The notes: generated by a model not told the origin, from the letters alone. 64,000 bases of DNA from Streptomyces sp. NRRL WC-3618 (GCF_001280005.1 NZ_LGDW01000062.1:32055-96054); one strand, 5' to 3'; shown: positions 54,217 to 62,674, counted from the first letter of the stretch. Translations and numbers: made by a program.

Positions 54217-55850
54217 TCGCCACCCTCGCCCGTCTCGAGGCCGTCAGCACCGGCCGCGCCCAGCCCGCCGCCACGGTCAGGCACCGCCATCTGTCCGAGC
54301 GGCCCCTCGTCCTCGTACCGCTCACCACCGCCGGTGAGGCCGGCGCCCCGCTGGGCGCCCTGGTCGGCGACGACCGGGACGCGCCGCGCCTGCTCGTCGT
54401 CCCGCAGCCGCGCGACCGCGACCTCAGGTTCGCGTTCCTCGCCGAACTGGCCGACGTCGTCCTGCCGTTCATCGACTCCCACGCCGACGCCGTGGAGGCC
54501 GCGGAGCGCACCGAGGTCGACCCGGAGACCGGCAAGCGCGTCAAGGTCGAGGTCGAACTGTGCGCGGACGCACCTCAGTTGATCGTCCCGAGCCGCTCCG
54601 GCATCGACTTCGTACGGCTGCTGGGGCGCTCGATGCGCTTTCGGCGTACGGCGGAACAGGACCCGGAGACGCCGCATCCCGCGCCGCCCCGGGTGCCCTT
54701 GCTCGGCCGCTGGTTCACGCACTACGGGGAGCGCGCCCGGGTCCCCGGCTCGGCTCTCCTCCTGGCGATGACGGACGTGCTGTCGCGGCACTGGGCCACC
54801 GGGCAGTCCACGCTGGAGGACCAGCACCTGGGTGCGCTGCTCGCCTGGATCGACCCGCCGGACGGTGTGTCGGGCGCCGAGGCCGCGCTGCGGGCCGAGT
54901 TGGCGCGGGACGCGAAGGGACAGCTGCTGTGGCCGCCGGCCGGTCCGGCGACCGACCCCGCGTTCGACAACAAGCTGCTCGCCCCCGCGATCGAGAACTA
55001 CAACACCGCGCGGACCGCGCTCGCCGCCGCCGAGGACGGCGAGTCGGCCGACGACCGGCTCGCTGAACTCACCACCGCCGAGCGGGAGATCCGCGCGCTC
55101 GTCGAGAGCCGTACGCGGCCCACCTGGGACGCGGTGTGGCGCGGCCTCGACCTGCTGCGGACGCTGCCGGAGGGCGCCCACGCGACCGACCGGTGGACAC
55201 GCGACCGCTGGTCGTTCACCGGCCACCGCGACCGCGTCATCGCTGGCGAGCCTCCGCAGCCGCGCCGCGACGACGCGGTGACGGCGGCGAACAAACTGGC
55301 CACGCGCGAGCGCGAACAGGCCCGTCTGGAGGCGCAGGAGGCCCTGGACGACCCGCTGGTGATGGCGGGCAGGCGGCTGTCCGGGGAGGCGTTCGCAGGT
55401 GAGGTCACGGACGTCGTCATGACGTACAGCGAGGGCAAGCGCCCGAGTCCGCGCCCGCTGGTCACCGTGCGCACGGACGACCGTCCGCAGCTCGGGGAGC
55501 GGGTGAAGGTGTACCGCTCGCTGGGCGGCAAGCCGCAGTCGGCGGAGTTCGTGCGCCATGAGGACGTGGGTCATGAGGCCGTGGGCCATGAGGACGGTCC
55601 GGGCGCCGAGGGTTCGGTGATCGTGCTGCGGGTGCTCGACAAGATGGGCCGGGGCAAGGAGCCCGAGGCCGGATCGGTGCCCGAGAAGGGGGACCTGGTC
55701 GTCTTCACGCTCTTCGAGCACGAACAGCGGGGCGGCGCGAAGCTCCCCGAGGCGGACCAGACCCCGTGGACCCACGGCGGGCCGCCGGGCGAGGAGGCGA
55801 CGAAGACGGTGCCGGAGGCCGATCCGGTGACCGAGGAGGACGTGCTATGA
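54207..55850 (+). CDS. Unrecognised protein linking nuclease and helicase, with C-terminal beta-barrel-like region
   Basis: A 547-residue protein I cannot place in a family. The middle is helical and acidic (LAPAIENYNTARTALAAAED, LTTAEREIRALVESRTRPTW) with a basic stretch DRWSFTGHRDRVIAG. From about 390 on it turns beta-rich (TVRTDDRPQLGERVKVYRSL, SVIVLRVLDKMGRGKEPEAG, GDLVVFTLFEHEQRGG). This is similar in style to the 1B/stalk barrel that precedes the Walker A motif in Upf1/Dna2-like SF1 helicases. Since the helicase encoded downstream lacks that part, this gene may supply it. ATG 54207 lies inside the nuclease stop region. A small HED repeat is present near 453. Confidence 0.7.
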   Translation: MSLIATLARLEAVSTGRAQPAATVRHRHLSERPLVLVPLTTAGEAGAPLGALVGDDRDAPRLLVVPQPRDRDLRFAFLAELADVVLPFIDSHADAVEAAERTEVDPETGKRVKVEVELCADAPQLIVPSRSGIDFVRLLGRSMRFRRTAEQDPETPHPAPPRVPLLGRWFTHYGERARVPGSALLLAMTDVLSRHWATGQSTLEDQHLGALLAWIDPPDGVSGAEAALRAELARDAKGQLLWPPAGPATDPAFDNKLLAPAIENYNTARTALAAAEDGESADDRLAELTTAEREIRALVESRTRPTWDAVWRGLDLLRTLPEGAHATDRWTRDRWSFTGHRDRVIAGEPPQPRRDDAVTAANKLATREREQARLEAQEALDDPLVMAGRRLSGEAFAGEVTDVVMTYSEGKRPSPRPLVTVRTDDRPQLGERVKVYRSLGGKPQSAEFVRHEDVGHEAVGHEDGPGAEGSVIVLRVLDKMGRGKEPEAGSVPEKGDLVVFTLFEHEQRGGAKLPEADQTPWTHGGPPGEEATKTVPEADPVTEEDVL

Positions 55851-55972
55851 ACGCCGGTTCACGGAAGTGCATGCCGACCGCCCGCGCGCGGAGGGGCACT
55901 TCCGCCCTCGGCGGCAGCCGGCCCCGCCTCGGCCATCTCCTCCGCCCCACCCCCGAGGAAGGCACCCTGTGA
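55847..55972 (+). CDS. 41-residue bridging ORF between barrel protein and helicase
   Basis: The frame MNAGSRKCMPTARARRG to LLRPTPEEGTL has GAGGAGG seven bases before its ATG. The ATG overlaps the preceding stop (ATGA), and its own TGA overlaps the helicase GTG (GTGA). It is very basic in the first half and unlike any protein I know. It may be a genuine small subunit or simply a translational relay to the helicase. Length and lack of homologues in memory keep confidence moderate. Confidence 0.5.
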   Translation: MNAGSRKCMPTARARRGTSALGGSRPRLGHLLRPTPEEGTL

Positions 55973-57321
55973 ACGCCGCTCACACCCCGCGGGCCGTCTT
56001 CGACCCCGGCGCCGCCGCCGGCCGGGCCACCGACGCGATCCTCCACGACACGCTGCACGGCACGCATCGCGGAGTCGTCGTCGACTCGCCGCCCGGGGCC
56101 GGGAAGTCCACTCTCGTGGTCCGGGCCGCGCTCGAACTGGCCGATGCCGGGCGCCCGTTGATGGTGATCGCGCAGACGAACGCCCAGGTCGACGACCTCG
56201 TCGTCCGGCTCGCCGAGAAGAACCCCGACCTGCCGGTGGGCCGTCTGCACAGCAGCGACAGCGACCCGTACGACAAGGCGCTGGACGACCTGCCGAACGT
56301 ACGGAAGTCCGCGAAGGCCGCCGAGCTCGCGGGCCTGGACGTGGTGATCTCCACGGCCGCGAAGTGGGCCCACGTCAAGGTCGACGAGCCGTGGCGGCAC
56401 GCGATCGTGGACGAGGCGTACCAGATGCGGTCGGACGCGCTGCTCGCCGTCGCCGGACTGTTCGAGCGGGCGCTGTTCGTGGGCGATCCGGGCCAGTTGG
56501 ACCCCTTCTCGATCGTCGGCGCGGAGCAGTGGGCGGGCCTGTCGTACGACCCGTCGGCCTCGGCGGTCACGACCCTGCTGGCCCACAACCCCGAGCTGCC
56601 CCAGCACCGCCTTCCGGTGTCCTGGCGGCTCCCCGCCTCGGCGGCGCCCCTCGTCTCGGCCGCCTTCTACCCGTACACGCCCTTCCGCAGCGGCACCGGC
56701 CACGGCGACCGGCGGCTCGCGTTCGCGGTCCCGTCGGACGGCTCGGGCCCGGACCGGGTGCTCGACGAGGCCGCCGAATCGGGCTGGGGCCTGCTGGAAC
56801 TCCCCGCCCGGCACACCCCGCGCACGGACCCCGAGGCGGTACGCGCGGTCGCCATGGTCGTACGCCGCATGCTGGACCGGGGTGGTGCGGCCACCTCGGA
56901 GCGCGGGCCGGATCCGACGCCCCTCACGGCCGACCGGATCGCGGTCGGCACCGCGCACCGGGACCAGGCGGCGGCGGTCCGGGCGGCGCTCGCCGAGCTG
57001 GGGATCACGGACGTCACCGTGGACACGGCGAACCGGCTCCAGGGGCGGGAGTTCGACGTGACGGTGGTCCTGCACCCCCTGTCGGGCCGACCCGACGCCA
57101 CCGCCTTCCATCTGGAGACGGGCCGCCTGTGCGTACTGGCCTCCAGACACCGGCACGCGTGCGTGGTGGTGTGCCGGGCGGGCGTGACGGAGCTCCTGGA
57201 CGACCATCCGTCGACGGAGCCGGTGCAGTTGGGGGTGACGGTGAAGTTCCCGGACGGCTGGGAGGCCAATCACGCGGTGCTGTCGCATCTCGCGGAGCAC
57301 CGCGTCGCCTGGCGGCCGTAG
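55969..57321 (+). CDS. Superfamily 1 (Upf1/Dna2-like) helicase core
   Basis: A 450-residue ATPase. Walker A is VVVDSPPGAGKSTLVVRA (K46), motif Ia MVIAQTNAQVDDLV, Walker B HAIVDEAYQMRSD and motif III LFVGDPGQLDPFS. RLPVSWRLP fits motif IV, and VDTANRLQGREFDVTVVLHP fits motif V with CVLASRHRHACVVV as motif VI. These are the SF1B Upf1-type spacings. The protein starts only 40 residues before Walker A, so no N-terminal barrel or nuclease domain is attached. GTG 55969 has GAGGAAGG upstream and overlaps the 41-residue ORF. It should act with the nuclease and barrel proteins on DNA or RNA. Confidence 0.87.
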   Translation: MNAAHTPRAVFDPGAAAGRATDAILHDTLHGTHRGVVVDSPPGAGKSTLVVRAALELADAGRPLMVIAQTNAQVDDLVVRLAEKNPDLPVGRLHSSDSDPYDKALDDLPNVRKSAKAAELAGLDVVISTAAKWAHVKVDEPWRHAIVDEAYQMRSDALLAVAGLFERALFVGDPGQLDPFSIVGAEQWAGLSYDPSASAVTTLLAHNPELPQHRLPVSWRLPASAAPLVSAAFYPYTPFRSGTGHGDRRLAFAVPSDGSGPDRVLDEAAESGWGLLELPARHTPRTDPEAVRAVAMVVRRMLDRGGAATSERGPDPTPLTADRIAVGTAHRDQAAAVRAALAELGITDVTVDTANRLQGREFDVTVVLHPLSGRPDATAFHLETGRLCVLASRHRHACVVVCRAGVTELLDDHPSTEPVQLGVTVKFPDGWEANHAVLSHLAEHRVAWRP

Positions 57322-57488
57322 GCGCAGCTCAGGCGCCTTGTCGGGCAAACCCGGGGCGCACTTGCGCGGGCAGGGGACAATGGACGGTGGCCCGGCCGGA
57401 CGGCGGGGCCGGCAGACCGTGTGCCGTACATGCCGTGGCGCATGAAGGGTACGTACGAACGGTGCGGACCGTACGAGGAGGAGAAGAC

Positions 57489-57887
57489 ATGGCGGAGCCC
57501 ACGCCGCGTCGCAACGAACCGCGGCTACGCCCCGCGCCCCTGCTCTTCGAGCCCACGCAGGTGGCCGACGACCCCGAGCACTTCTTCGACCTGGAGTCGA
57601 TCGAGGACCCCCGCGCGCTGCTGACCCGCGCCACGGAGCTGACCCACGCCTTCCGCGCGGCGACCGACCGCGCGGTGGAGTACCAGGCGATGGCGGCGGC
57701 CCAGCTGGCCGACCCGCGCCGCTTCGACAGGCTGACCACGGCCGCCATCGCGGAGAGCGCCGAGTGGACCGAGGACTACGCGCGGAAGATGGTCGAGTAC
57801 GGCCGTGAGCTGCTGCGCGGCGGCGGGGAGAACGCCAGCGGGGGCGAAGCCGGCGGCAGCGACCACGGCCACGTCGATCCTGTCTGA
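57489..57887 (+). CDS. Small acidic helical protein after the helicase
   Basis: A 132-residue protein, not recognised. Pro-rich start (MAEPTPRRNEPRLRPAPLLF), then two to three helices (PRALLTRATELTHAFRAATD, AVEYQAMAAAQLADPRRFD, AIAESAEWTEDYARKMVEYG) and a Gly/Glu/His-rich tail. GAGGAGGAGAAG precedes ATG 57489. It follows the helicase by 167 bases, so it may have its own promoter. No transmembrane or metal motif is seen. A weak duplication of the stop region (CTGACCGATCCGG, CTGACCCAGATCGG) lies at its end. Confidence 0.7.
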   Translation: MAEPTPRRNEPRLRPAPLLFEPTQVADDPEHFFDLESIEDPRALLTRATELTHAFRAATDRAVEYQAMAAAQLADPRRFDRLTTAAIAESAEWTEDYARKMVEYGRELLRGGGENASGGEAGGSDHGHVDPV

Positions 57888-58040
57888 CCGATCCGGCTGA
57901 CCCAGATCGGTGCCGTGCCGCGGTCCCGAAAGTCCGTGCGGCATATTCAGGGGGGCAAGGTACTCCAGCTCGCCCCCTCCTGTCCCCATTTCCGGCAACC
58001 CTCGGAGACCGGGCGCTCACTACGGGTAGATCTAGATGCC

Positions 58041-58691
58041 ATGAGCAGCCCACACTCGGACATCTCGGGAGTCACCTCGGAGGGCGCCGCCTGGCTCGCC
58101 TCCGCGGGAACGTATCCGCGCAGCATGCTCTCACTCTGGGCCGAGCGGCCCACCGCCCCGCTCGTCCTGCCCTGCGGCACCGCGTTCGATGTCGTGAACG
58201 TGCCCGCGGTCTTCGGCCGGAGGATGCTCGACCGCCTCTGGGACGGCGGGCCCGGATCGGGCCCGGTGGCGGCCTGCCGGGGCCGGATACTCCTGTTCGC
58301 GGCGCTGGGTACGGCCCAGCGGCTGCCGTCGCTCCTGCGGTGGGAGGAGTGGGGCTCGGCCGGCGAGAGCAGCCGGGACGACGACGGCGGCGGCGCCGGA
58401 CGCCGGTACGCGATTCCACCGCTCCTGTGCCACGGCCGCGGGGACGCGGTGACGGTCCCCGCACTGGTGACCGACGACGCCGAGCACGGGGAGGCGGAGG
58501 GTGACATGCGCCGCGAATCGCGCTGGGTCGTCGCCCCCGACACCAGCCGTCCCTGGCTTCCGGGCCCGGAAATCCTGCTCTGGGCGGCCGTACGAGCGGC
58601 CCGCGCCACGGTCTCCGGCGGGGTGCGGATATCGATTTTTCCTCCCGCCGACCAGGGTGCTAAGGTCTACGACGTCAGCAAGCGCCGCTAG
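58041..58691 (+). CDS. Bifunctional primase/polymerase-like domain protein ending in tRNA-Lys
   Basis: A 216-residue protein that I recall being annotated in Streptomyces as bifunctional DNA primase/polymerase (prim-pol). Sequence blocks are TSEGAAWLASAGTYPRSML, LPCGTAFDVVNVPAVFGRRM, RILLFAALGTAQRLPSLLRW, LLCHGRGDAVTVPAL and APDTSRPWLPGPEILLWAAV. The catalytic acidic motifs of active prim-pols are not evident, so it may be a domesticated, inactive relative. The stop codon TAG is formed by bases of the tRNA-Lys gene, which begins at 58682, ten bases before the ORF ends. Start ATG 58041 (MSSPHSDIS) is the conserved one. Confidence 0.78.
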   Translation: MSSPHSDISGVTSEGAAWLASAGTYPRSMLSLWAERPTAPLVLPCGTAFDVVNVPAVFGRRMLDRLWDGGPGSGPVAACRGRILLFAALGTAQRLPSLLRWEEWGSAGESSRDDDGGGAGRRYAIPPLLCHGRGDAVTVPALVTDDAEHGEAEGDMRRESRWVVAPDTSRPWLPGPEILLWAAVRAARATVSGGVRISIFPPADQGAKVYDVSKRR

Positions 58692-58755
58692 CTCAGTTGG
58701 TTAGAGCAGCTGACTCTTAATCAGCGGGTCCGGGGTTCGAGTCCCTGGCGGCGCA
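58682..58755 (+). tRNA. tRNA-Lys (anticodon CTT)
   Basis: Acceptor GCGCCGC (58682-58688) pairs with GCGGCGC (58748-58754), discriminator A at 58755. D arm GCTCAGTTGGTTAGAGC, anticodon loop ACTCTTAAT, T arm GGGGTTCGAGTCCC. CCA is not encoded. The 5' end overlaps the stop of the preceding gene. Confidence 0.96.
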
Positions 58756-58764
58756 CGTTGTCGA

Positions 58765-58796
58765 TTGGCGAGGCTGTTCACCAACAGCCTCGCCAA
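58765..58796 (+). terminator. Terminator after tRNA-Lys
   Basis: TTGGCGAGGCTGTT pairs perfectly with AACAGCCTCGCCAA, loop CACC. Confidence 0.85.
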
Positions 58797-58838
58797 CGTC
58801 GTTCCCGGCCCCCGTGAGCAGACCCCCTCCCCAGGCCC

Positions 58839-60224
58839 CTAATGGGCGCCCGTGATCTGCACCGTCCAGGCCCCCGAAGGGGTACGGCCCTCCACCTCGA
58901 CGCGGACGTTGTCGCCGGGCACCGTGAAGCTCTCGCCGAGGGAGACGGGCGCGTCCGCGAGGGGCGGGTAGACGGAGTCCTCCCAGCAGGCCTCGGTACG
59001 CGGATGGGCGTCGACCACCTCGACCGGCCCACCGCCCGACTCGGCCCCGCCCCGCACCCGGTAGACGAGGATGCCCTGCTTGCAGGTCGCGATGTCGTTG
59101 CCCGTCGAGCCCCTCGCCTCGAAAGCGAGCACCCGGTCGACCCCGGTGCGCACCACGGCCAGCTTCACCCCGTCCCCCTGCCCGAAGACCGGCGGCCCGG
59201 CTGCCGTACTCCCGCCCCCGTCGCCACGCGCATCCGCACCCGCGTCAGCACCTACGTCAGCACGCGCGAATGCGGTCGCAGCCGGCTGCGCGCCCAGCGA
59301 TTCCAGGGTCAGCCGGGTCGAACCTCCCCCGTGGACGCACACCACCTGGCGCGGATCCAGCCACCCGAGTTTCCATTTGTGCCAGGCGAACAGGTCCGGT
59401 GCCAGACCGAACTGGCTGCCCATCAGGTCCCAGTCGCCGACGTACGTGTCCCAGTCGCCCTTTCCGTCCACGGGCCGGTGGTAGAGGTCGGGCAGATCGA
59501 AGACGTGGCCCGTCTCATGGGCGAGGACGAGCCGGTCCGGAGGGTGTTTCTCGAAGACGGTGACGACCCGGCGGATGTCCGTGCCGTCGGCGCGCAGCGG
59601 GACGTCCAGGTTGACGACCTTCGTCGCGTCGGAGTCGACACCGGGAGCGTCCGGGTCGGCCACGAAGTAGACGATGTCGTAGCGCGAGAAGTCGACGTCG
59701 TGGTCGGCGGCGGCAAGCGCGTCGCGCAGGTAGGCGGCGCGCTGGGCGGCACTCCAGTCCCGCTGTATGGCGTAGGAGGTGGACGGCCTCGGCATTCGGA
59801 TCCACTTCCGGAGCGGGTGCGGGCGCAGCGTGAACCTGCCGTACGAGGCGCGGGCGAAGAAGTCGCTGGTCGCGGGGAAGTGGTCGGCGGCGAGTGCGGC
59901 GGGGGTGCTCCGGGGGCGCGCGTCCGGGAAGGAGAGGAACACCATCACGGCGTCGAGGGCTCGGGACGGTCGCGGGTAGGCGGCGTTCCAGGTGTCCAGG
60001 CCCTCCGAGTGGTGGGCGTCGGTGCGTTGAAGGGCGCAGGGTCGCACCGAGAAGGGTTCGGCGACCGAGGGGCCGGCGATGAGAGAGGTGGCGGCGAGGG
60101 CGGTCATCGTGGTGAGAACGGCAGCCGCGCTGCGCAAGCGGGGGTGCGCTCCGGCGCACGCGAGCCCCTTGAATCCCGCCAGGGCATCACGGGTGAGCCC
60201 CTTGAGGGGGAGCTGACGCGGCAC
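58839..60224 (-). CDS. Secreted M6-family metalloprotease-like protein
   Basis: A 461-residue exported protein. GTG 60224 has GGAGG six bases upstream, which decides the start. A long n-region precedes the hydrophobic core VLTTMTALAATSLIAGPSVA. The zinc motif is HETGHVFDLPDLYH (236-249), as in immune-inhibitor-A-type M6 peptidases, followed by DWDLMGSQFGLAPDLFAWHKW with the family's WDxM-like segment. The C-terminal half is beta-rich with a low-complexity GADAGADARGDGGG insertion. Activity and substrate are unproven. Confidence 0.85.
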   Translation of the reverse strand: MPRQLPLKGLTRDALAGFKGLACAGAHPRLRSAAAVLTTMTALAATSLIAGPSVAEPFSVRPCALQRTDAHHSEGLDTWNAAYPRPSRALDAVMVFLSFPDARPRSTPAALAADHFPATSDFFARASYGRFTLRPHPLRKWIRMPRPSTSYAIQRDWSAAQRAAYLRDALAAADHDVDFSRYDIVYFVADPDAPGVDSDATKVVNLDVPLRADGTDIRRVVTVFEKHPPDRLVLAHETGHVFDLPDLYHRPVDGKGDWDTYVGDWDLMGSQFGLAPDLFAWHKWKLGWLDPRQVVCVHGGGSTRLTLESLGAQPAATAFARADVGADAGADARGDGGGSTAAGPPVFGQGDGVKLAVVRTGVDRVLAFEARGSTGNDIATCKQGILVYRVRGGAESGGGPVEVVDAHPRTEACWEDSVYPPLADAPVSLGESFTVPGDNVRVEVEGRTPSGAWTVQITGAH

Positions 60225-60386
60225 GCAGACCTCCGGGTGCGGTTTCTTGGATACCGCAGCCCAGCCTGTGTGATCTTGCGTTCGTATGCCCTGTTTGTCT
60301 GCACCAGAAGGGTGATGGGACGGCGATCGATCCCGTGACCAGCGACGATCCGGGGCGGAGGGGTGAGCGACCCAGCACGCGGGAAC

Positions 60387-60430
60387 TCACCCTTCGTGGA
60401 ACGACACCCCGAAACACTCACGGAACGTCA
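60387..60430 (+). promoter_or_regulatory. cdgA: Two BldD-like boxes upstream of cdgA
   Basis: TCACCCTTCGTGG (60387-60399) and TCACGGAACGTCA (60418-60430) each match the BldD consensus TNACNCWGNGTNA at seven of nine fixed positions. The second keeps both half-sites TNAC and GTNA. Their spacing is 31 bp. cdgA is a known BldD target in S. coelicolor. The rest of the 449-bp gap shows no named element. Confidence 0.5.
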
Positions 60431-60673
60431 CAACCGATCGTGGGCGAAGGAACCCGTCCAGGCGCGGGCAGAAACGATCTGTCAGAAGTGCCGGTCGTTC
60501 ATGGACACTGGACAGTGGCTGGAAGGGCTTCGGGCCAGCCTCTATGATCGGCACACTTTCCTGGCACTTCCCTGACACTTTCCTGCACGGACTAAGCCAG
60601 GGCGGCAGTTTGCCGCCCGGCCGGCCGCCCGACGGGATCCATATGAAGACCGAGTGCACTGCGGGAGCGAGCG

Positions 60674-62674
60674 GTGAGCGGAATGTCCCAAGGGCCGGCG
60701 CCTGCGGTTGATCTCGTCCGGCCGGCCGTCACAGAGAGTAATTCCGGTGCGTCTTCTTCTTCGTCGTCGCCTTCTTCTCCTACGTCGTCAGCTTCGTCTT
60801 CGCCGTCTTCGCCGTCTTCCGCTGTGGCTGCCGGTACGGCTCTGATGCGGGCCGCGTTCGCCGCGGCGCCGCTGGCCATGGCCGTGGTGGACCGCGAGGG
60901 CCTGGTCGTCGCCGCGAACGAGTCCCTGGGCTCGCTGCTGGGCGTCGACCCGGCGGTGGCGGTCGGCAAGGTGGCCGCCGATCTGGTGGACCTGACGTCC
61001 GACACGCGCGCGTGGCACGCGTATCGCGAGGTGCTGCGCGGCCGACAGGCACGGCTGCGCTGCACACGCCGTCTCAAACACCCGGACGGGCACTCCCTCT
61101 GGGCCCAGGTGACGGTCACCCCGCTGCCGACGGAATCGGCGACGGCAGTGGATTCGGAGGCTGCGGGGGTCTCGGGGGCTGCGGGAGAGGTGGTGGAGGG
61201 GGCGCATGGCGTGCGCGGCTACGGAGGCCAGGGCGCCGGCCAGGGCATCCTGCTCTCCGTGGCCGACATCAGTGCGCGCCGTGAACTCCAGGCGCGGCTG
61301 CGGCACTTGCAGATGCACGATCCGGTGACCCGGCTGCCCAACCGGGCGCTGTTCTTCGAGCGGCTGTCGGCGGCGCTGGAGGCGGATTCGTACGAGCAGA
61401 GCGGGACGGGCCGGATCGGCCTGTGCTACCTGGACCTCGACGGCTTCAAGGCCGTCAACGACACCCTCGGCCACCGCGTCGGCGACCGGCTGCTCGCCGC
61501 CGTGGCGGAACGTCTGACGCGGTGCGCGGAGGAGACGGGCCTGGCGCGGCGGAACCCGGACGCTGTCGCCCCGCTGGTGGCGAGACTGGGCGGCGACGAG
61601 TTCGCGCTGCTCATCGAGGACTCGACGGGCACCGACCAACTCGCCGACCTGGCCGAGTCGGTGCTGAAAGCCCTCCAGCTGCCCTTCGACCTCGCCGGCC
61701 AGCGGGTGTCGGTCTCCGCGTCCATCGGCGTCGTGGAACGGCATGCGGCGGGCACGACCCCCACGGGCCTGATGCAGGCCGCGGACACGACGCTGTACTG
61801 GGCGAAGGCCGACGGCAAGTCCCGCTGGACGCTCTTCGACCCCGAGCGCAACGCCCACCGGATGACCCGCCAGGCCCTTTCCTCCACCCTTCGGCCGGCC
61901 ATCGAACGGGGCGAATTCGCCCTGGACTACCAGCCGTTGGTGGGCATGGAGGACGGCCGGGTGCACGGCGTCGAGGCGCTGGTGCGCTGGCATCACCCCC
62001 AGTTCGGCATTCTGACGCCGAACCGGTTCATCGGACTGGCCGAGGAGGACGGTTCGATCGTGCAACTGGGGCGCTGGGTCCTCGCCACGGCCTGCCGTCA
62101 GGCGCGCCGCTGGCAGCTCGAACGCCCCGACGAGCCGCCGATCTTCGTGAGCGTGAACGTGGCCGTACGTCAGGTCTGGGACTCGGATCTGGTGGCGGAC
62201 GTCGCGGAGATCCTCGCGGAGACCGGCCTGCCGGCCCGTCTGCTGCAACTGGAGCTGACGGAGTCGGCAGTCATGGGGTCCGCCGGCCGGCCCCTCCAGG
62301 CACTCCAGGCACTGAGCGACATGGGTGTGGGCATCGCGATCGACGACTTCGGCACGGGGTACTCGAACCTCGCCTACCTCAGCCGGCTGCCGGTGTCAGT
62401 ACTGAAACTGGACGGTTCCTTCGTCCGGGGGTTCCAGTACGAGGGCGAGGGCGTCGCGCCCAACCCGGCCGACGAGATCGTTGTCGAGGCGATGATCCAA
62501 CTCGCGCACCGGCTGGGGCTGACGGTGACCGCCGAGTGCGTGGAAACGGCCGCCCAGGCCGGCCGGCTGCGCCGTATCGGGTGCGACACGGGGCAGGGGT
62601 GGCTTTATTCGCGGCCAGTGGGGGCGGATCGGATCTCGGTGCTGATGGGGAAGCGGGCTTGTCGGCAGGGGTGA
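60674..62674 (+). CDS. cdgA: CdgA-like PAS-GGDEF-EAL cyclic-di-GMP enzyme
   Basis: A 666-residue protein making and/or degrading c-di-GMP. A Ser-rich tail (20-50) precedes a PAS domain (about 55-205, MRAAFAAAPLAMAVVDREGL). The GGDEF domain has CYLDLDGFKAVNDTLGH and intact RLGGDEFALL (306-310). The EAL domain has GVEALVRWHHP (434-436), SVNVAVRQVWD, LELTESAVM, IAIDDFGTGYSNLAYLSRLP, LKLDGSFVR and AECVETAAQA. Both catalytic sites look functional. The product-inhibition RxxD at the usual distance from GGDEF is not found. GTG 60674 follows GGGAG. Order and domains match S. coelicolor CdgA, a BldD-controlled regulator of development. Confidence 0.93.
   Translation: MSGMSQGPAPAVDLVRPAVTESNSGASSSSSSPSSPTSSASSSPSSPSSAVAAGTALMRAAFAAAPLAMAVVDREGLVVAANESLGSLLGVDPAVAVGKVAADLVDLTSDTRAWHAYREVLRGRQARLRCTRRLKHPDGHSLWAQVTVTPLPTESATAVDSEAAGVSGAAGEVVEGAHGVRGYGGQGAGQGILLSVADISARRELQARLRHLQMHDPVTRLPNRALFFERLSAALEADSYEQSGTGRIGLCYLDLDGFKAVNDTLGHRVGDRLLAAVAERLTRCAEETGLARRNPDAVAPLVARLGGDEFALLIEDSTGTDQLADLAESVLKALQLPFDLAGQRVSVSASIGVVERHAAGTTPTGLMQAADTTLYWAKADGKSRWTLFDPERNAHRMTRQALSSTLRPAIERGEFALDYQPLVGMEDGRVHGVEALVRWHHPQFGILTPNRFIGLAEEDGSIVQLGRWVLATACRQARRWQLERPDEPPIFVSVNVAVRQVWDSDLVADVAEILAETGLPARLLQLELTESAVMGSAGRPLQALQALSDMGVGIAIDDFGTGYSNLAYLSRLPVSVLKLDGSFVRGFQYEGEGVAPNPADEIVVEAMIQLAHRLGLTVTAECVETAAQAGRLRRIGCDTGQGWLYSRPVGADRISVLMGKRACRQG

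Noticed and set aside
60387..60659. 90-codon minus-strand ORF upstream of cdgA
   Set aside because: No ribosome site or domain; it overlaps the cdgA promoter region.
61540..61610. RNPD as the c-di-GMP inhibitory I-site of CdgA
   Set aside because: It lies nine residues before GGDEF, whereas the I-site RxxD stands five residues before. Probably coincidental.
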